A DNA stretch of 34,357 nt from Micavibrio sp. (GTDB taxonomy: Bacteria; Pseudomonadota; Alphaproteobacteria; Micavibrionales; Micavibrionaceae): the NCBI GenBank assembly GCA_002708415.1, contig PANS01000034.1, positions 1 through 34,357 of the forward strand, given 5' to 3'. Both the position numbers and the translations under genes were made by a program. The notes under the pieces were generated by a model that was not told the DNA's origin, made no database searches, and saw nothing but the letters and a program-made list of their open reading frames with translations. Shown here in pieces: positions 17,196 through 25,080 of this stretch (its first letter is position 1; every line of letters starts with the position of its first letter).

Positions 17196-18242
17196 ATGGC
17201 TGACAAGAAAAATAATAAAGGTTTACTAGGAGTTTTAGCGGTTGCAGTAATTGCTGCTGGCGGCGTTATGGCATATATGTCGCAAAGTGCGGATAAAAAT
17301 AGTACGAATAAAAATCAGGCGCCTGCTCAACAAGAAACGAGCGCAGAAGCATCAGTGTCTGAAAGCGCAAATAATAGTGCCGAGGTTGCTACGGCAGCTG
17401 GTGACGAAAAACAAGCGCCTGTTGAGGCTGGAATTGTTGTTGAACCAGGAAATCCTGTTGTTGCAACGGTTGATGGTAAGGATATTACACGTGTTGATGT
17501 ATATCGCTATATCAAATCAATGCCGCAAAATTTACAGCAATTACCCGCGCAAACAATCTATCCTTTAGCCTTAGAGCAAACAATCAACACACGTATTGTT
17601 CAAAATAAAGCAGAATCTGCGGCGCTTAACGATGATCCTGAAGTGCAGACACAAATTGAAATGGCTAAACAGCAAATCGTTCGTAATATTTACTTACAGC
17701 GCGCAGTTGCAGATAAAGTTTCAGAGGGTGATATTAAGAAAGCTTATGATGATTTTGTTGCTAAACAGTCCGCTGTTAAACAGCGCCGTGCAAGCCATAT
17801 TCTTCTTAATACAGAAGAGGAAGCAAAAGCGGCTATTGATCGTATTACAGGCGGTGAAGATTTTGCAGTTGTCGCAAAAGAGCTATCAACGGGTCCAACT
17901 GGCCCCAAAGGTGGCGATCTTGGTTATTTTGCAAAAACAGACATGGTTCCTGAATTTGCCGAGGCTGCATTTTCAATGAATAAAGGTGGTGTTTCTGCGG
18001 CGCCTGTTAAGACGCAGTTTGGGTACCACGTGATTAAGGTTACTGATATCCGCGATCAACCAAAGCCAAGCTTTGATGAAATGAAACCTTCTATTGAAGC
18101 AGAACTTCGTCGAGGGGCTCTTGAAAAGATGATGGCTGAATGGCGTAAAGACGTTAAGGTTGACCAGTTCGACATTAACGGTAAGCCGCTTGCTGAAGGC
18201 GCAAGCCCATTTGGAACACCAGCTCCAGCAGCTGGCGAATAG
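17196..18242 (+). CDS. Membrane-anchored parvulin-type peptidyl-prolyl isomerase
   Basis: The protein has an uncleaved N-terminal anchor (KGLLGVLAVAVIAAGGVMAYM), a low-complexity linker rich in Gln, Ala and Glu (about 30-85), a SurA/PrsA-like helical chaperone part, and a PpiC domain. The PpiC domain has RRASHILLNTEEEAK, STGPTGPKGGDLGYF and FGYHVIKVTDIRDQPKPSF. It should act in the periplasm as a folding catalyst for secreted proteins. ATG 17196 is preferred because of AAGGA 10 bases upstream; ATG 17157 would add 13 residues (MNFKITTKKDVFK) without a ribosome site. It is divergent from secA, a recurring alphaproteobacterial pairing, and ends with a Pro/Ala-rich tail. Confidence 0.9.
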   Translation: MADKKNNKGLLGVLAVAVIAAGGVMAYMSQSADKNSTNKNQAPAQQETSAEASVSESANNSAEVATAAGDEKQAPVEAGIVVEPGNPVVATVDGKDITRVDVYRYIKSMPQNLQQLPAQTIYPLALEQTINTRIVQNKAESAALNDDPEVQTQIEMAKQQIVRNIYLQRAVADKVSEGDIKKAYDDFVAKQSAVKQRRASHILLNTEEEAKAAIDRITGGEDFAVVAKELSTGPTGPKGGDLGYFAKTDMVPEFAEAAFSMNKGGVSAAPVKTQFGYHVIKVTDIRDQPKPSFDEMKPSIEAELRRGALEKMMAEWRKDVKVDQFDINGKPLAEGASPFGTPAPAAGE

Positions 18243-18258
18243 TAAAGTAATAAAAACA

Positions 18259-18708
18259 ATGGGATGTCTTGAAGCACTTGCTGTGCCGCGTGATACAACG
18301 CCTTCAGGTCTTCCTATTGTTTTAGTCTCTGCGGCCTGCCTTGTTGATAAGGAAGGCCGTATTTTATTGACGCAACGCCCAGAAGGGAAGTCTATGGCGG
18401 GGCTTTGGGAGTTTCCTGGCGGCAAGGTTGATGAGGGGGAAAGCCCAGAATTTGCACTTTGTCGTGAATTGGAAGAAGAGCTTGGCCTTGATGTGCGTGA
18501 GTGCTGTCTTTACCCGATCGCGTTTGCCTCGCATGCTTATAATGATTTTCATCTTTTGATGCCTGTTTTTGTTTGCCGTATGTGGAACGGTGAACCGCAA
18601 TCAAAAGAAGGACAGGCACTTAAGTGGGTGAAACCTAAAGAAATGTATGATTTACCCATGCCTGAGGCAGATATTCCACTTGTTTCGCAAATCCTTGATC
18701 GTCTTTAG
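18259..18708 (+). CDS. mutT: Nudix hydrolase, MutT / 8-oxo-dGTP diphosphatase type
   Basis: This 149-aa protein carries a complete Nudix box starting at G55: E61, then R69-E70, E73-E74 and G76 fit the GX5EX7REUXEEXGU pattern exactly. The preceding LLTQRPEGKSMAGLWEFPGG is characteristic of MutT, which removes mutagenic 8-oxo-dGTP from the nucleotide pool. An upstream in-frame start at 18160 would overlap the parvulin gene, so ATG 18259 is chosen; the ribosome site is weak. It lies 16 bp after the parvulin stop and 21 bp before the methyltransferase, in a plus-strand run. Other Nudix specificities cannot be excluded by sequence. Confidence 0.87.
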   Translation: MGCLEALAVPRDTTPSGLPIVLVSAACLVDKEGRILLTQRPEGKSMAGLWEFPGGKVDEGESPEFALCRELEEELGLDVRECCLYPIAFASHAYNDFHLLMPVFVCRMWNGEPQSKEGQALKWVKPKEMYDLPMPEADIPLVSQILDRL

Positions 18709-18729
18709 ATCAAAGGGTAGAGTTTCTTT

Positions 18730-19497
18730 ATGCGTTATCCAACAGCTTATGATCTTAAAAGTTTTTATAATGGCTTCACTGGCCGTATTATTCGCAGCCT
18801 TATTCGTGCGCGTTTATTAGAGCTTTGGCCAGCGCAAAAAAGCTTGCGTTATGTTGGTCTTGGTTATGCTGCCCCTTATATGTACCCATTTATGGAACTA
18901 GCTGAACGCAGTTTTTGTGTTATGCCCCCTAATCTTGGTGTTCACCAATGGCCAGAAGAAGAAAGCAATTTAGCCTGTTTAGGCGAGGATTTTAATCTAC
19001 CGTTAGAAACGAACTCAGTTGATCGCATTCTTGTTGCACATCATTTAGAATTTCTTGAGCATCCAGAAAGCGCTTTTCGTGAAATGTACCGTGTCTTGAA
19101 AAGCACAGGAAAAATTATCATTGTTGTGCCAAATCGTATGGGGTTATGGGCGAGGGCGGATTGGTCACCTTTAGGAATGGGGCAGCCTTATTCGGCGCGT
19201 CAGGTAGAAGCATTTTTAAAGGATAACAATTTTGTTCATGAACGAACTTGTCAGGCTGTTTTTACGCCAGCCTTTCAGGGCGCATTATGGCTTCGTGCGG
19301 CTTTTATATTTGAGAAGATAGGTAAGTTTTTGTATCCAGCTTTAGGCGGTGTTCATATTATTGAAGCGTCAAAACAGCTCTATGCGACCAAAGGCCGTGG
19401 AACACCTGTGCGTGTGTCTGCGGGGGGGCGGGTTAAGAAAGCGCTTAGTCCTAAACCTGTACCAACACCAAACACTAGCCCTAAAGATAGAAATTAA
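18730..19497 (+). CDS. SAM-dependent methyltransferase-like protein (class I, Methyltransf_11 type)
   Basis: The 255-aa protein has a Rossmann methyltransferase layout. A degenerate motif I, RYVGLGYAAPYMYPF (about 38-52), is followed by NLPLETNSVDRILVAHHLEFLEHPESAFREMYRVLKSTG with the post-motif strands and helix, and then KIIIVVPNRMGLWAR. Motif I reads GLGYAAPY rather than a full GxGxG. The tail after residue 225 is basic, ending in KPVPTPNTSPKDRN. Relatives are common in alphaproteobacteria, with unknown substrate. AAGGG precedes the ATG. It converges with metA, with the stop codons overlapping by 4 bp. Confidence 0.8.
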   Translation: MRYPTAYDLKSFYNGFTGRIIRSLIRARLLELWPAQKSLRYVGLGYAAPYMYPFMELAERSFCVMPPNLGVHQWPEEESNLACLGEDFNLPLETNSVDRILVAHHLEFLEHPESAFREMYRVLKSTGKIIIVVPNRMGLWARADWSPLGMGQPYSARQVEAFLKDNNFVHERTCQAVFTPAFQGALWLRAAFIFEKIGKFLYPALGGVHIIEASKQLYATKGRGTPVRVSAGGRVKKALSPKPVPTPNTSPKDRN

Positions 19498-20546
19498 ATC
19501 CCCAGCGGATTATTTGGATCAATGCCATCCATAAATTGTTTCTTACGATCAACATTGGTGACTTGATAAACGTGACCGATCCAACTGGATAGAGCGGAGC
19601 GCGCACTATCTGCCCATGTATTTTCAAGCATTTCTTCTAATTTTGCCTCGGGAAATTCAATTTTTTCACCGTTTAAAATACAGTTTTTAAAATCATTTAA
19701 GATCACACTCGCCTCTTCGTTGAAATAATTTAGTGGGAAGGCAGGATAATCGTTACGCACACCGTTTAAATAATTTGTAACTTCGCGTTTATATTCTTTG
19801 AACAGGCTTACTGTGTCATATTCAGGGTGCCCTTGAAAACAAATCTGACGAAATCCATCTTGTGATGTGGCCATATGAACACCAGCTTCAGGGCTTTCAA
19901 CAAGAATCTTCATGCCAGCGGCTTCAAATTGTTCCCGCGTAATTTCACTATAACGAGAATGTGGAATATCAAAGCGCGTATTCATACCACGAATAAGAGG
20001 GTGTTTGCGGTTGATTGCTCTGTGTGAATAAACCCCCCATCTTTTATCTTCACGCCATGTTGGCACTTGTCCATGTACATAGGTGAGCATGGCATGTGAA
20101 GCAAAGCATGAGCAGATTGTTGATGCCACATTCTCAAAAGCCCACTCTAGAACATCGCGCAGAGATCCCCATGTTCCTTCTTCGCTCACGTGTGGGTTGG
20201 TTTCCTCGTTTGCTCCTGTGACGATCAGGCCATCAAGGCCAGCTTCTTGGATTTGTTCTAAGCTTTCATAATATTGATCAATATGCGCTTGTGTTGCTTC
20301 ATCACGATCAAAAATAGGTAGAGTAAAGGGGTGTATATATATTTGTGCCACGCGGTTACTTTCGCCAACAAGGCGAAAGAATTGACGTTCTGTGGCCTCT
20401 AAGGCTGCGTCAGGCATAATATTAAGAAACCCAATGTGTAATTCACGAATATCTTGGTGTGTAGCGCGATCTGCAGGTAAGATAGAACGCCCTTCACTAA
20501 GAAGTCGATCATAAGTTGGTAAATTAGATTGTTTAACGATAGGCAT
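19494..20546 (-). CDS. metA: Homoserine O-acyltransferase (MetA/HTS family)
   Basis: MetA acylates homoserine at the entry to methionine synthesis. The family features FLNIMPDAALEATERQFFRLV (in two parts, about 40-60), DGLIVTGA (105-112), C147 in SCFASHA as probable acyl nucleophile, and H240/E242 in FQGHPEYD match the Cys-His-Glu triad. Glu at 114/115 after VTGAN suggests acetyl-CoA rather than succinyl-CoA use, by analogy with the Glu/Gly switch known in the family. At 350 aa it is longer than E. coli MetA (~309), with an extended C-terminus. ATG 20546 (MPIVKQ, matching the usual MPI start, with GGGAA upstream) is preferred over 20567. Divergent from chorismate mutase. Confidence 0.9.
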   Translation of the reverse strand: MPIVKQSNLPTYDRLLSEGRSILPADRATHQDIRELHIGFLNIMPDAALEATERQFFRLVGESNRVAQIYIHPFTLPIFDRDEATQAHIDQYYESLEQIQEAGLDGLIVTGANEETNPHVSEEGTWGSLRDVLEWAFENVASTICSCFASHAMLTYVHGQVPTWREDKRWGVYSHRAINRKHPLIRGMNTRFDIPHSRYSEITREQFEAAGMKILVESPEAGVHMATSQDGFRQICFQGHPEYDTVSLFKEYKREVTNYLNGVRNDYPAFPLNYFNEEASVILNDFKNCILNGEKIEFPEAKLEEMLENTWADSARSALSSWIGHVYQVTNVDRKKQFMDGIDPNNPLGI

Positions 20547-20632
20547 GAAGATTGATTTCCCATTCATTGATTTTATAAGCGAAACACACTACAACATTAT
20601 TTTTTAACAAAGCTAACACATATTGAGCAAAG

Positions 20633-21550
20633 ATGGCCCACAAACCGTACAAATCAAAAGATCTAGATGCAATTCGTCAAAAAATTGATGAATTAGATAC
20701 ACGGATTCACGATACCTTGAAAGAGAGAGCGGAGCTTGTTCTTAAGATTGGTGAAGAAAAACGTAAGAACAATATAGAGATTGTGCAACCTGCGCGTGAA
20801 GCGCAAATGATCCGTCGTTTGTTATCTAAGCATAAGGGTGTTTTACCAGAAATGGCTGTTGTGCGTATCTGGCGTGAGCTTGTGGGGGCTGTGTCTCTTT
20901 TACAAACAGGGCTTAAAGTTGCTGTTGCGGAAATTGATGGACATCCAGAAAATTGGGATTTAGCAAAAGATTATTTTGGCAGCTGTTTGCCGATGCAGCG
21001 TGTGCCAACGGCGTTGTCAGCTATTGGTTTGGTGCGTGAAGCAAAAGTAAATTTTGCGGTATTGCCTTGGCCAGAAGATCAAGAAGATCAGCCGTGGTGG
21101 GATTATTTAGCATCCGATTCAGAAACACCCATACAGATTATTGTACGCTTGCCGCACGGTGATGATCCTAATGAGCTAAATCCAAGTTATCGCGCGCTTG
21201 TTGTTGCAAAGGCTGGATTTGAAGAGTCGGGTGATGATAATTCATTCTTGATGATTGACTGTGAAGAAAGTGTAAGCCGCGCACGCATTGCAGCAAAGGC
21301 TGAAGAGGCTGGGTTGAAGCCTCTTAGTATTTCGACTAAACACGCCAGTGATGCGGATCAGGATCATAAACATCTTTTAGAGGTAGGTGGGTATATGGTT
21401 CAAGGTGATAAAAAGGTAAAAGCGCTACTAAAACTTCTTGGTGAGGAAGAAAATAAAATTACGTGTATTGGTGGATACCCTGTTCCATCGACTTATTCAA
21501 AAACAATTATAGCGCGTGAGGATACTATTCCCAATGCGCCGAAGGCATAA
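20633..21550 (+). CDS. Chorismate mutase (AroQ) fused to a degenerate prephenate-dehydratase-like region
   Basis: Residues 8-92 form an AroQ helical chorismate mutase (LDAIRQKIDELDTRIHDTLKER; KIGEEKR; PAREAQMIRRL; IWRELVGA), which converts chorismate to prephenate. The remaining ~210 residues show the outline of a prephenate dehydratase plus ACT fold. VAVAEIDGHPENWDLAKDYFG matches the PDT start, EAKVNFAVLPWPED matches the GVLPIENS strand, and KITCIGGYPVPS matches the end of an ACT domain. The PDT catalytic Thr-Arg-Phe aligns with N203-S204-F205 (DNSFLMID), so dehydratase activity is unlikely. The pseudo-domain may serve in regulation. First gene of the Phe/Tyr cluster, 5 bp before hisC; divergent from metA. 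Confidence 0.88.
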   Translation: MAHKPYKSKDLDAIRQKIDELDTRIHDTLKERAELVLKIGEEKRKNNIEIVQPAREAQMIRRLLSKHKGVLPEMAVVRIWRELVGAVSLLQTGLKVAVAEIDGHPENWDLAKDYFGSCLPMQRVPTALSAIGLVREAKVNFAVLPWPEDQEDQPWWDYLASDSETPIQIIVRLPHGDDPNELNPSYRALVVAKAGFEESGDDNSFLMIDCEESVSRARIAAKAEEAGLKPLSISTKHASDADQDHKHLLEVGGYMVQGDKKVKALLKLLGEEENKITCIGGYPVPSTYSKTIIAREDTIPNAPKA

Positions 21551-21555
21551 ATAAG

Positions 21556-22641
21556 ATGTTTCAATTTAAAACCAAGAAAACGATTCTAGATATCAGACCG
21601 TATGTTCCAGGTGAGAGTAAGTCAGATAGCACTGAACGGCTTGTAAAGCTGTCTTCAAACGAAGGGGCATTTGGTCCATCCCCTAAAGCCGTAAAAGCTA
21701 TGCAAGAAGCAGCTACTAATATGCACCGTTATCCTGATGGCGATGCAAATATTTTGCGCGATGCAATAGCCAAGAAAAATAATATTGATAAAAAGAATAT
21801 TATTTGCGGCGCGGGGTCTGATGAAATTATCATGTTCTTGTGTCAGGCTTTTGCGGGTGAAGGGGATGAGGTTCTCCATTCTGAGCACGGCTTTTTGATG
21901 TATTCAATTTATGCGAAAGCGGCAGGGGCGACGCCAGTCAGTGCACCAGAAAAAGATTTAATAGCGGATCCGCAGGCGCTTCTTGATAAAGTTACAGATA
22001 AAACGCGCCTTATCTTTTTAGCTAATCCAAATAATCCAACAGGCACATATTGGACACGCCAGACAGTGGTTGATTTTCACACGAGATTACCAAAGAACGT
22101 TATTCTAGTTTTAGATTCTGCGTACGCTGAATTTGTTGATGATCCTGACTATACTGCGGGGCATGATTTGGTTAAGCAACACAATAATATTGTTGTAACG
22201 CGTACTTTTTCAAAGCTTTATGGTCTTGGCGGTGTTCGTTTGGGGTGGGGACACGCATCTGATGAAATTATTGATATTTTGAATCGTATTCGCGGGCCTT
22301 TTAATGCCAATAGGTGTGCGCAAGCTGCTGGTGTTGCTGCGCTCAATGATGATGAGTTTGTTCAACAATCAATTGAGCATAATAAAAAAATGCTTGATTG
22401 GGTTAGCGCTGAGTTGATATCTCTCGGTCTTGATGTCGTGCCATCACAAGGGAATTTCGTAATTGTTGACTTTGGCGACGAAGAGCGTGCGGAAGGATGC
22501 CGTTTATACCTTAAAGAGCAAAATATCTTTGTTCGTCAGATTGGCGGATATGGTTTACCGACCTATTTGCGTATCTCTATCGGGCTTGAGGATGAAATGA
22601 AGCTTGCTTTAGAGGCTATTTGCGCGTATTTAAGTAAATAA
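21556..22641 (+). CDS. hisC: Histidinol-phosphate / aromatic aminotransferase (HisC family)
   Basis: A fold-type I PLP aminotransferase of 361 aa. The PLP lysine is K220 in RTFSKLYGLGG. LSSNEGAFGPSP, CGAGSDEIIMF, LANPNNPTGTYW and the C-terminal LRISIG are family motifs. HisC proteins act in histidine synthesis, but the location between chorismate mutase and prephenate dehydrogenase points to use on prephenate, phenylpyruvate or hydroxyphenylpyruvate in Phe/Tyr synthesis, and many HisC enzymes do both. It follows chorismate mutase by 5 bp. Substrate preference cannot be read from sequence. Confidence 0.92.
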   Translation: MFQFKTKKTILDIRPYVPGESKSDSTERLVKLSSNEGAFGPSPKAVKAMQEAATNMHRYPDGDANILRDAIAKKNNIDKKNIICGAGSDEIIMFLCQAFAGEGDEVLHSEHGFLMYSIYAKAAGATPVSAPEKDLIADPQALLDKVTDKTRLIFLANPNNPTGTYWTRQTVVDFHTRLPKNVILVLDSAYAEFVDDPDYTAGHDLVKQHNNIVVTRTFSKLYGLGGVRLGWGHASDEIIDILNRIRGPFNANRCAQAAGVAALNDDEFVQQSIEHNKKMLDWVSAELISLGLDVVPSQGNFVIVDFGDEERAEGCRLYLKEQNIFVRQIGGYGLPTYLRISIGLEDEMKLALEAICAYLSK

Positions 22642-22654
22642 TGATTGATTCATT

Positions 22655-22725
22655 CACGATAGCTTATCTTTCTTTTGTAGCGCAAAGCTATACTTATCGT
22701 GCGCAGTATTCCGCTTAAGCGGAAT
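22655..22725. promoter_or_regulatory. Structured leader between hisC and the prephenate dehydrogenase gene
   Basis: CACGA+TAGCTT (22655-22665) can pair with AAGCTA (22685-22690) and TCGTG (22697-22701), leaving a 6-base bulge. It is followed by an 18-bp perfect palindrome ATTCCGCTTAAGCGGAAT (22708-22725). No U-run follows, so this is not a standard terminator. It may be an operator, an RNA processing site or an attenuator in the 160-bp gap of the cluster. Confidence 0.4.
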
Positions 22726-22802
22726 TTACATTGTCTTCTCATCCATATTTTTATATTTAATTTAAGACACTCTTTGAAAGAAAAGAGTATAAAGAAAGAC
22801 GT

Positions 22803-23714
22803 ATGATGTTTAAACAAATTACAATTATAGGCTTTGGATTGATAGGCTCGTCCATAGCCAGAGCGGTGAAAAAAAACGATCTCGCTAAAAAAATTATCTG
22901 TGGTGATGTATCGCAAGAGGTTTGCAATACAGTTTCCTCCTTGGGACTAGCAGATGTTGCTATTACTGATTTGGCGGTCAGCGTTAAGGGTAGTGATCTG
23001 GTTATCCTTTGTGTGCCCGTGGGTAAAATGGGTGGCGTTGCAGAAAAAATTGCAAACGATTTAAAAGAGAATGCTATTGTTAGTGACGTAGGCTCTGTTA
23101 AAAAAGAAGTGATTGCGCAACTACAACCTGTTCTACCAAATACAGTTCATCTTGTCCCAGGACACCCCATTGCGGGAACAGAGTTCTCAGGGCCAGAGCA
23201 TGGTTTTGCTGAATTATTTGAAGGGCGTTGGTGTATTTTAACGCCGCAAGAACATACGGAGCTTAAAGCTGTTGAAAAAATGACGCTATTTTGGGAGGCT
23301 TGTGGTTCAAATATTGAAATTATGGAGTCGGGACACCATGATTTGGTTCTTGGTATTACCTCTCACTTGCCGCACTTGATTGCTTACACAATTGTCGGGA
23401 CGGCCAATGATTTGGAAGATGATATCAAATCTGAAGTGATTAAATTTTCGGCTTCTGGTTTTCGTGATTTTACGCGCATTGCGGCGAGCAATCCAACGAT
23501 GTGGCGTGATGTGTTTTTAAATAATAAGGAGGCTGTTTTAGAGGTTTTACAACGTTTCTCTGAAGATCTTTCTGGCCTTCAAAAAGCGATCCGTAAAGGA
23601 GATGGAGATTATCTTTATCAACACTTTAGTGATACGCGCGCGATAAGGCGTGCCATTGTTGATGCAGGACAAGCTGAACCCGAAGAGATAAAAGTTCTGA
23701 ATAAGAAAAGTTAA
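22803..23714 (+). CDS. tyrA: Prephenate/arogenate dehydrogenase (TyrA/TyrC family)
   Basis: This NAD(P)-dependent enzyme oxidatively decarboxylates prephenate or arogenate toward tyrosine. The 303-aa protein has the dinucleotide motif GFGLIGS at 10-16 and the segments DVGSVKKEV, LVPGHPIAGTEFSGPEHGF and RDFTRIAASNPTMWRDVF typical of the PDH fold. There is no chorismate mutase domain and no obvious ACT domain. Third gene of the aromatic cluster after chorismate mutase and the aminotransferase. The start is ATG 22803, with ATG 22806 equally possible. Its stop overlaps the plsC stop on the other strand by 4 bp. Confidence 0.92.
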   Translation: MMFKQITIIGFGLIGSSIARAVKKNDLAKKIICGDVSQEVCNTVSSLGLADVAITDLAVSVKGSDLVILCVPVGKMGGVAEKIANDLKENAIVSDVGSVKKEVIAQLQPVLPNTVHLVPGHPIAGTEFSGPEHGFAELFEGRWCILTPQEHTELKAVEKMTLFWEACGSNIEIMESGHHDLVLGITSHLPHLIAYTIVGTANDLEDDIKSEVIKFSASGFRDFTRIAASNPTMWRDVFLNNKEAVLEVLQRFSEDLSGLQKAIRKGDGDYLYQHFSDTRAIRRAIVDAGQAEPEEIKVLNKKS

Positions 23715-24490
23715 TCTGAAGCAAGTAATTCACGCTTTGGAGGCACTTCTAAATAAGAGTAGTTTTTCTTGGCTTCGTGCATAAGAGCTAAGCTTTTTGT
23801 CTCAAGGCGATCTTCTAATGCCTTCATGACTTGTTTTTCAGGTAAGCCAGGTTCTATTGGCGGCAAAAATTCAAATATAACCTTTCCAGGTTTTTTGAAA
23901 AAGCTGTTACGTGCCCAAAACATTCCGCTATTTAAGGCGAGCGGAACAACGGGCATTTCTGCATTTTGGTACATTTTAACAATGCCGCCTTTATAGGGTT
24001 TTTGTTTTGTTGAAACTTGAACGCCAACACGCGTTCCTTGTGGAAAGATAACAATGGGACGCTTTTGCTCTTTCATGCGCTTTGCGCCTTCTAATAAAGA
24101 TTTTATAGAGGCTTCTTTATTGTCACGATTGATGGCGATAACATCGAGTTTTTTTAAAAATATTCCAAAAAGCGGAATATCAAGTAATGAGCGTTTTAAA
24201 ACAATTGTTGGATCACCAAATAGGTGATGAAGTTTTAATGTTTCATAAGCAGATTGATGCTTTGCGGCGATGATGTATGAATGACCTTTTGGCAAGTGCT
24301 CTGCACCACGAATTTCAAAATCAAGACCTGCTATGTATTTTTCTATTAAATAAATAGCATTTAAATAAAATCGCGTGACTTTTAAGATAATAGATCTTGG
24401 CATAAAAAGAGTAGGGATAAATATAATGCAAATTATAGATGTAAAAGCATAGAAAAAAATATTGAATAAAATGGAACGTATAAAAATCAC
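23711..24490 (-). CDS. plsC: 1-acyl-sn-glycerol-3-phosphate acyltransferase-like protein
   Basis: PlsC acylates lysophosphatidate at the membrane. The 259-aa protein has N-terminal membrane helices (ILFNIFFYAFTSIICIIFI), motif I KHQSAYET (H78, with E83 in place of the usual Asp of HX4D), a NRDNKEAS motif II-like segment and motif III FPQGTR (149-154). The start codon is a GTG at 24490 preceded by AGG at a spacing of 9. It is the last gene of the minus run containing ftsE, ftsX and the DUF218 gene, 21 bp after the latter. The HX4E variant does not exclude activity, but the acceptor is unproven. Confidence 0.88.
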   Translation of the reverse strand: MIFIRSILFNIFFYAFTSIICIIFIPTLFMPRSIILKVTRFYLNAIYLIEKYIAGLDFEIRGAEHLPKGHSYIIAAKHQSAYETLKLHHLFGDPTIVLKRSLLDIPLFGIFLKKLDVIAINRDNKEASIKSLLEGAKRMKEQKRPIVIFPQGTRVGVQVSTKQKPYKGGIVKMYQNAEMPVVPLALNSGMFWARNSFFKKPGKVIFEFLPPIEPGLPEKQVMKALEDRLETKSLALMHEAKKNYSYLEVPPKRELLASD

Positions 24491-24511
24491 GGATAAATAC
24501 CTGTTGTTTTC

Positions 24512-25069
24512 CTAGGCTTGTTTGAGTTGAAGCCAAATCAGAAGTGTTTTGTTATATTCAGAAAAAGTGATAGGCCAGAATTTTTTGTCCCAGATATTAT
24601 AGCCTGCTGGTGTTACAGGGTGAGGTATAATATCAAGGTCAGGCATTATTTTTTGAAACTCTAACATAGCCCGTATCATATGATAATTTGAGGTCACAAG
24701 ACGAATATTTTTTACATTTTTTGTCGAAAGCCATTTTTTGACTTCGGTCGCATTTTCTTCGGTGTTTGTTGCCTTGTAGCCCAAAGTAATGCAGCAGATA
24801 CTATCATCTGAAATAAGATCTTTTTGCTGTACGTCAGGGTTAACGCCAGAAATGAATAAGTCAGCTGTCTTGGTCTTTTTTAAGAGGTCAACCCCTTCAG
24901 CTATTCTTTTGGTGCCACCAGTTAGCACGATGATTGCATCTGTTGTCATGTTAGGTTTTTCTGGTTTTGCAAAATTTATGTTTGTAGCAAACCAAAAAAG
25001 ACCTCCAGCCCATAGAATAAATAGGGTCAGTAGTGTCATGGCAAAAAAAGTGAATATTTTTAAAAGCAT
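24512..25069 (-). CDS. DUF218 / YdcF-like envelope protein
   Basis: A 185-aa protein with an N-terminal membrane anchor (FTFFAMTLLTLFILWAGGLFWFA) followed by a DUF218 (SanA/YdcF/ElyC) domain in the periplasm: DAIIVLTGGTKRIAEGVDLL, LFISGVNPD and NYHMIRAMLEF are characteristic. Members are tied to envelope integrity, with unknown biochemistry. It lies 11 bp after ftsX and before plsC on the same strand, an arrangement conserved in alphaproteobacteria. Confidence 0.88.
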   Translation of the reverse strand: MLLKIFTFFAMTLLTLFILWAGGLFWFATNINFAKPEKPNMTTDAIIVLTGGTKRIAEGVDLLKKTKTADLFISGVNPDVQQKDLISDDSICCITLGYKATNTEENATEVKKWLSTKNVKNIRLVTSNYHMIRAMLEFQKIMPDLDIIPHPVTPAGYNIWDKKFWPITFSEYNKTLLIWLQLKQA

Positions 25070-25080
25070 TGGAGCAGATC

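Noticed and set aside
18160-18258. Extended start of the Nudix gene
   Set aside because: It would lie inside the parvulin gene in another frame, and the family start fits 18259.
20547-20632. SAM-responsive riboswitch ahead of metA
   Set aside because: The divergent gap is only 86 bp, AT-rich, and shows no pseudoknot or helix arms resembling known SAM riboswitch classes.
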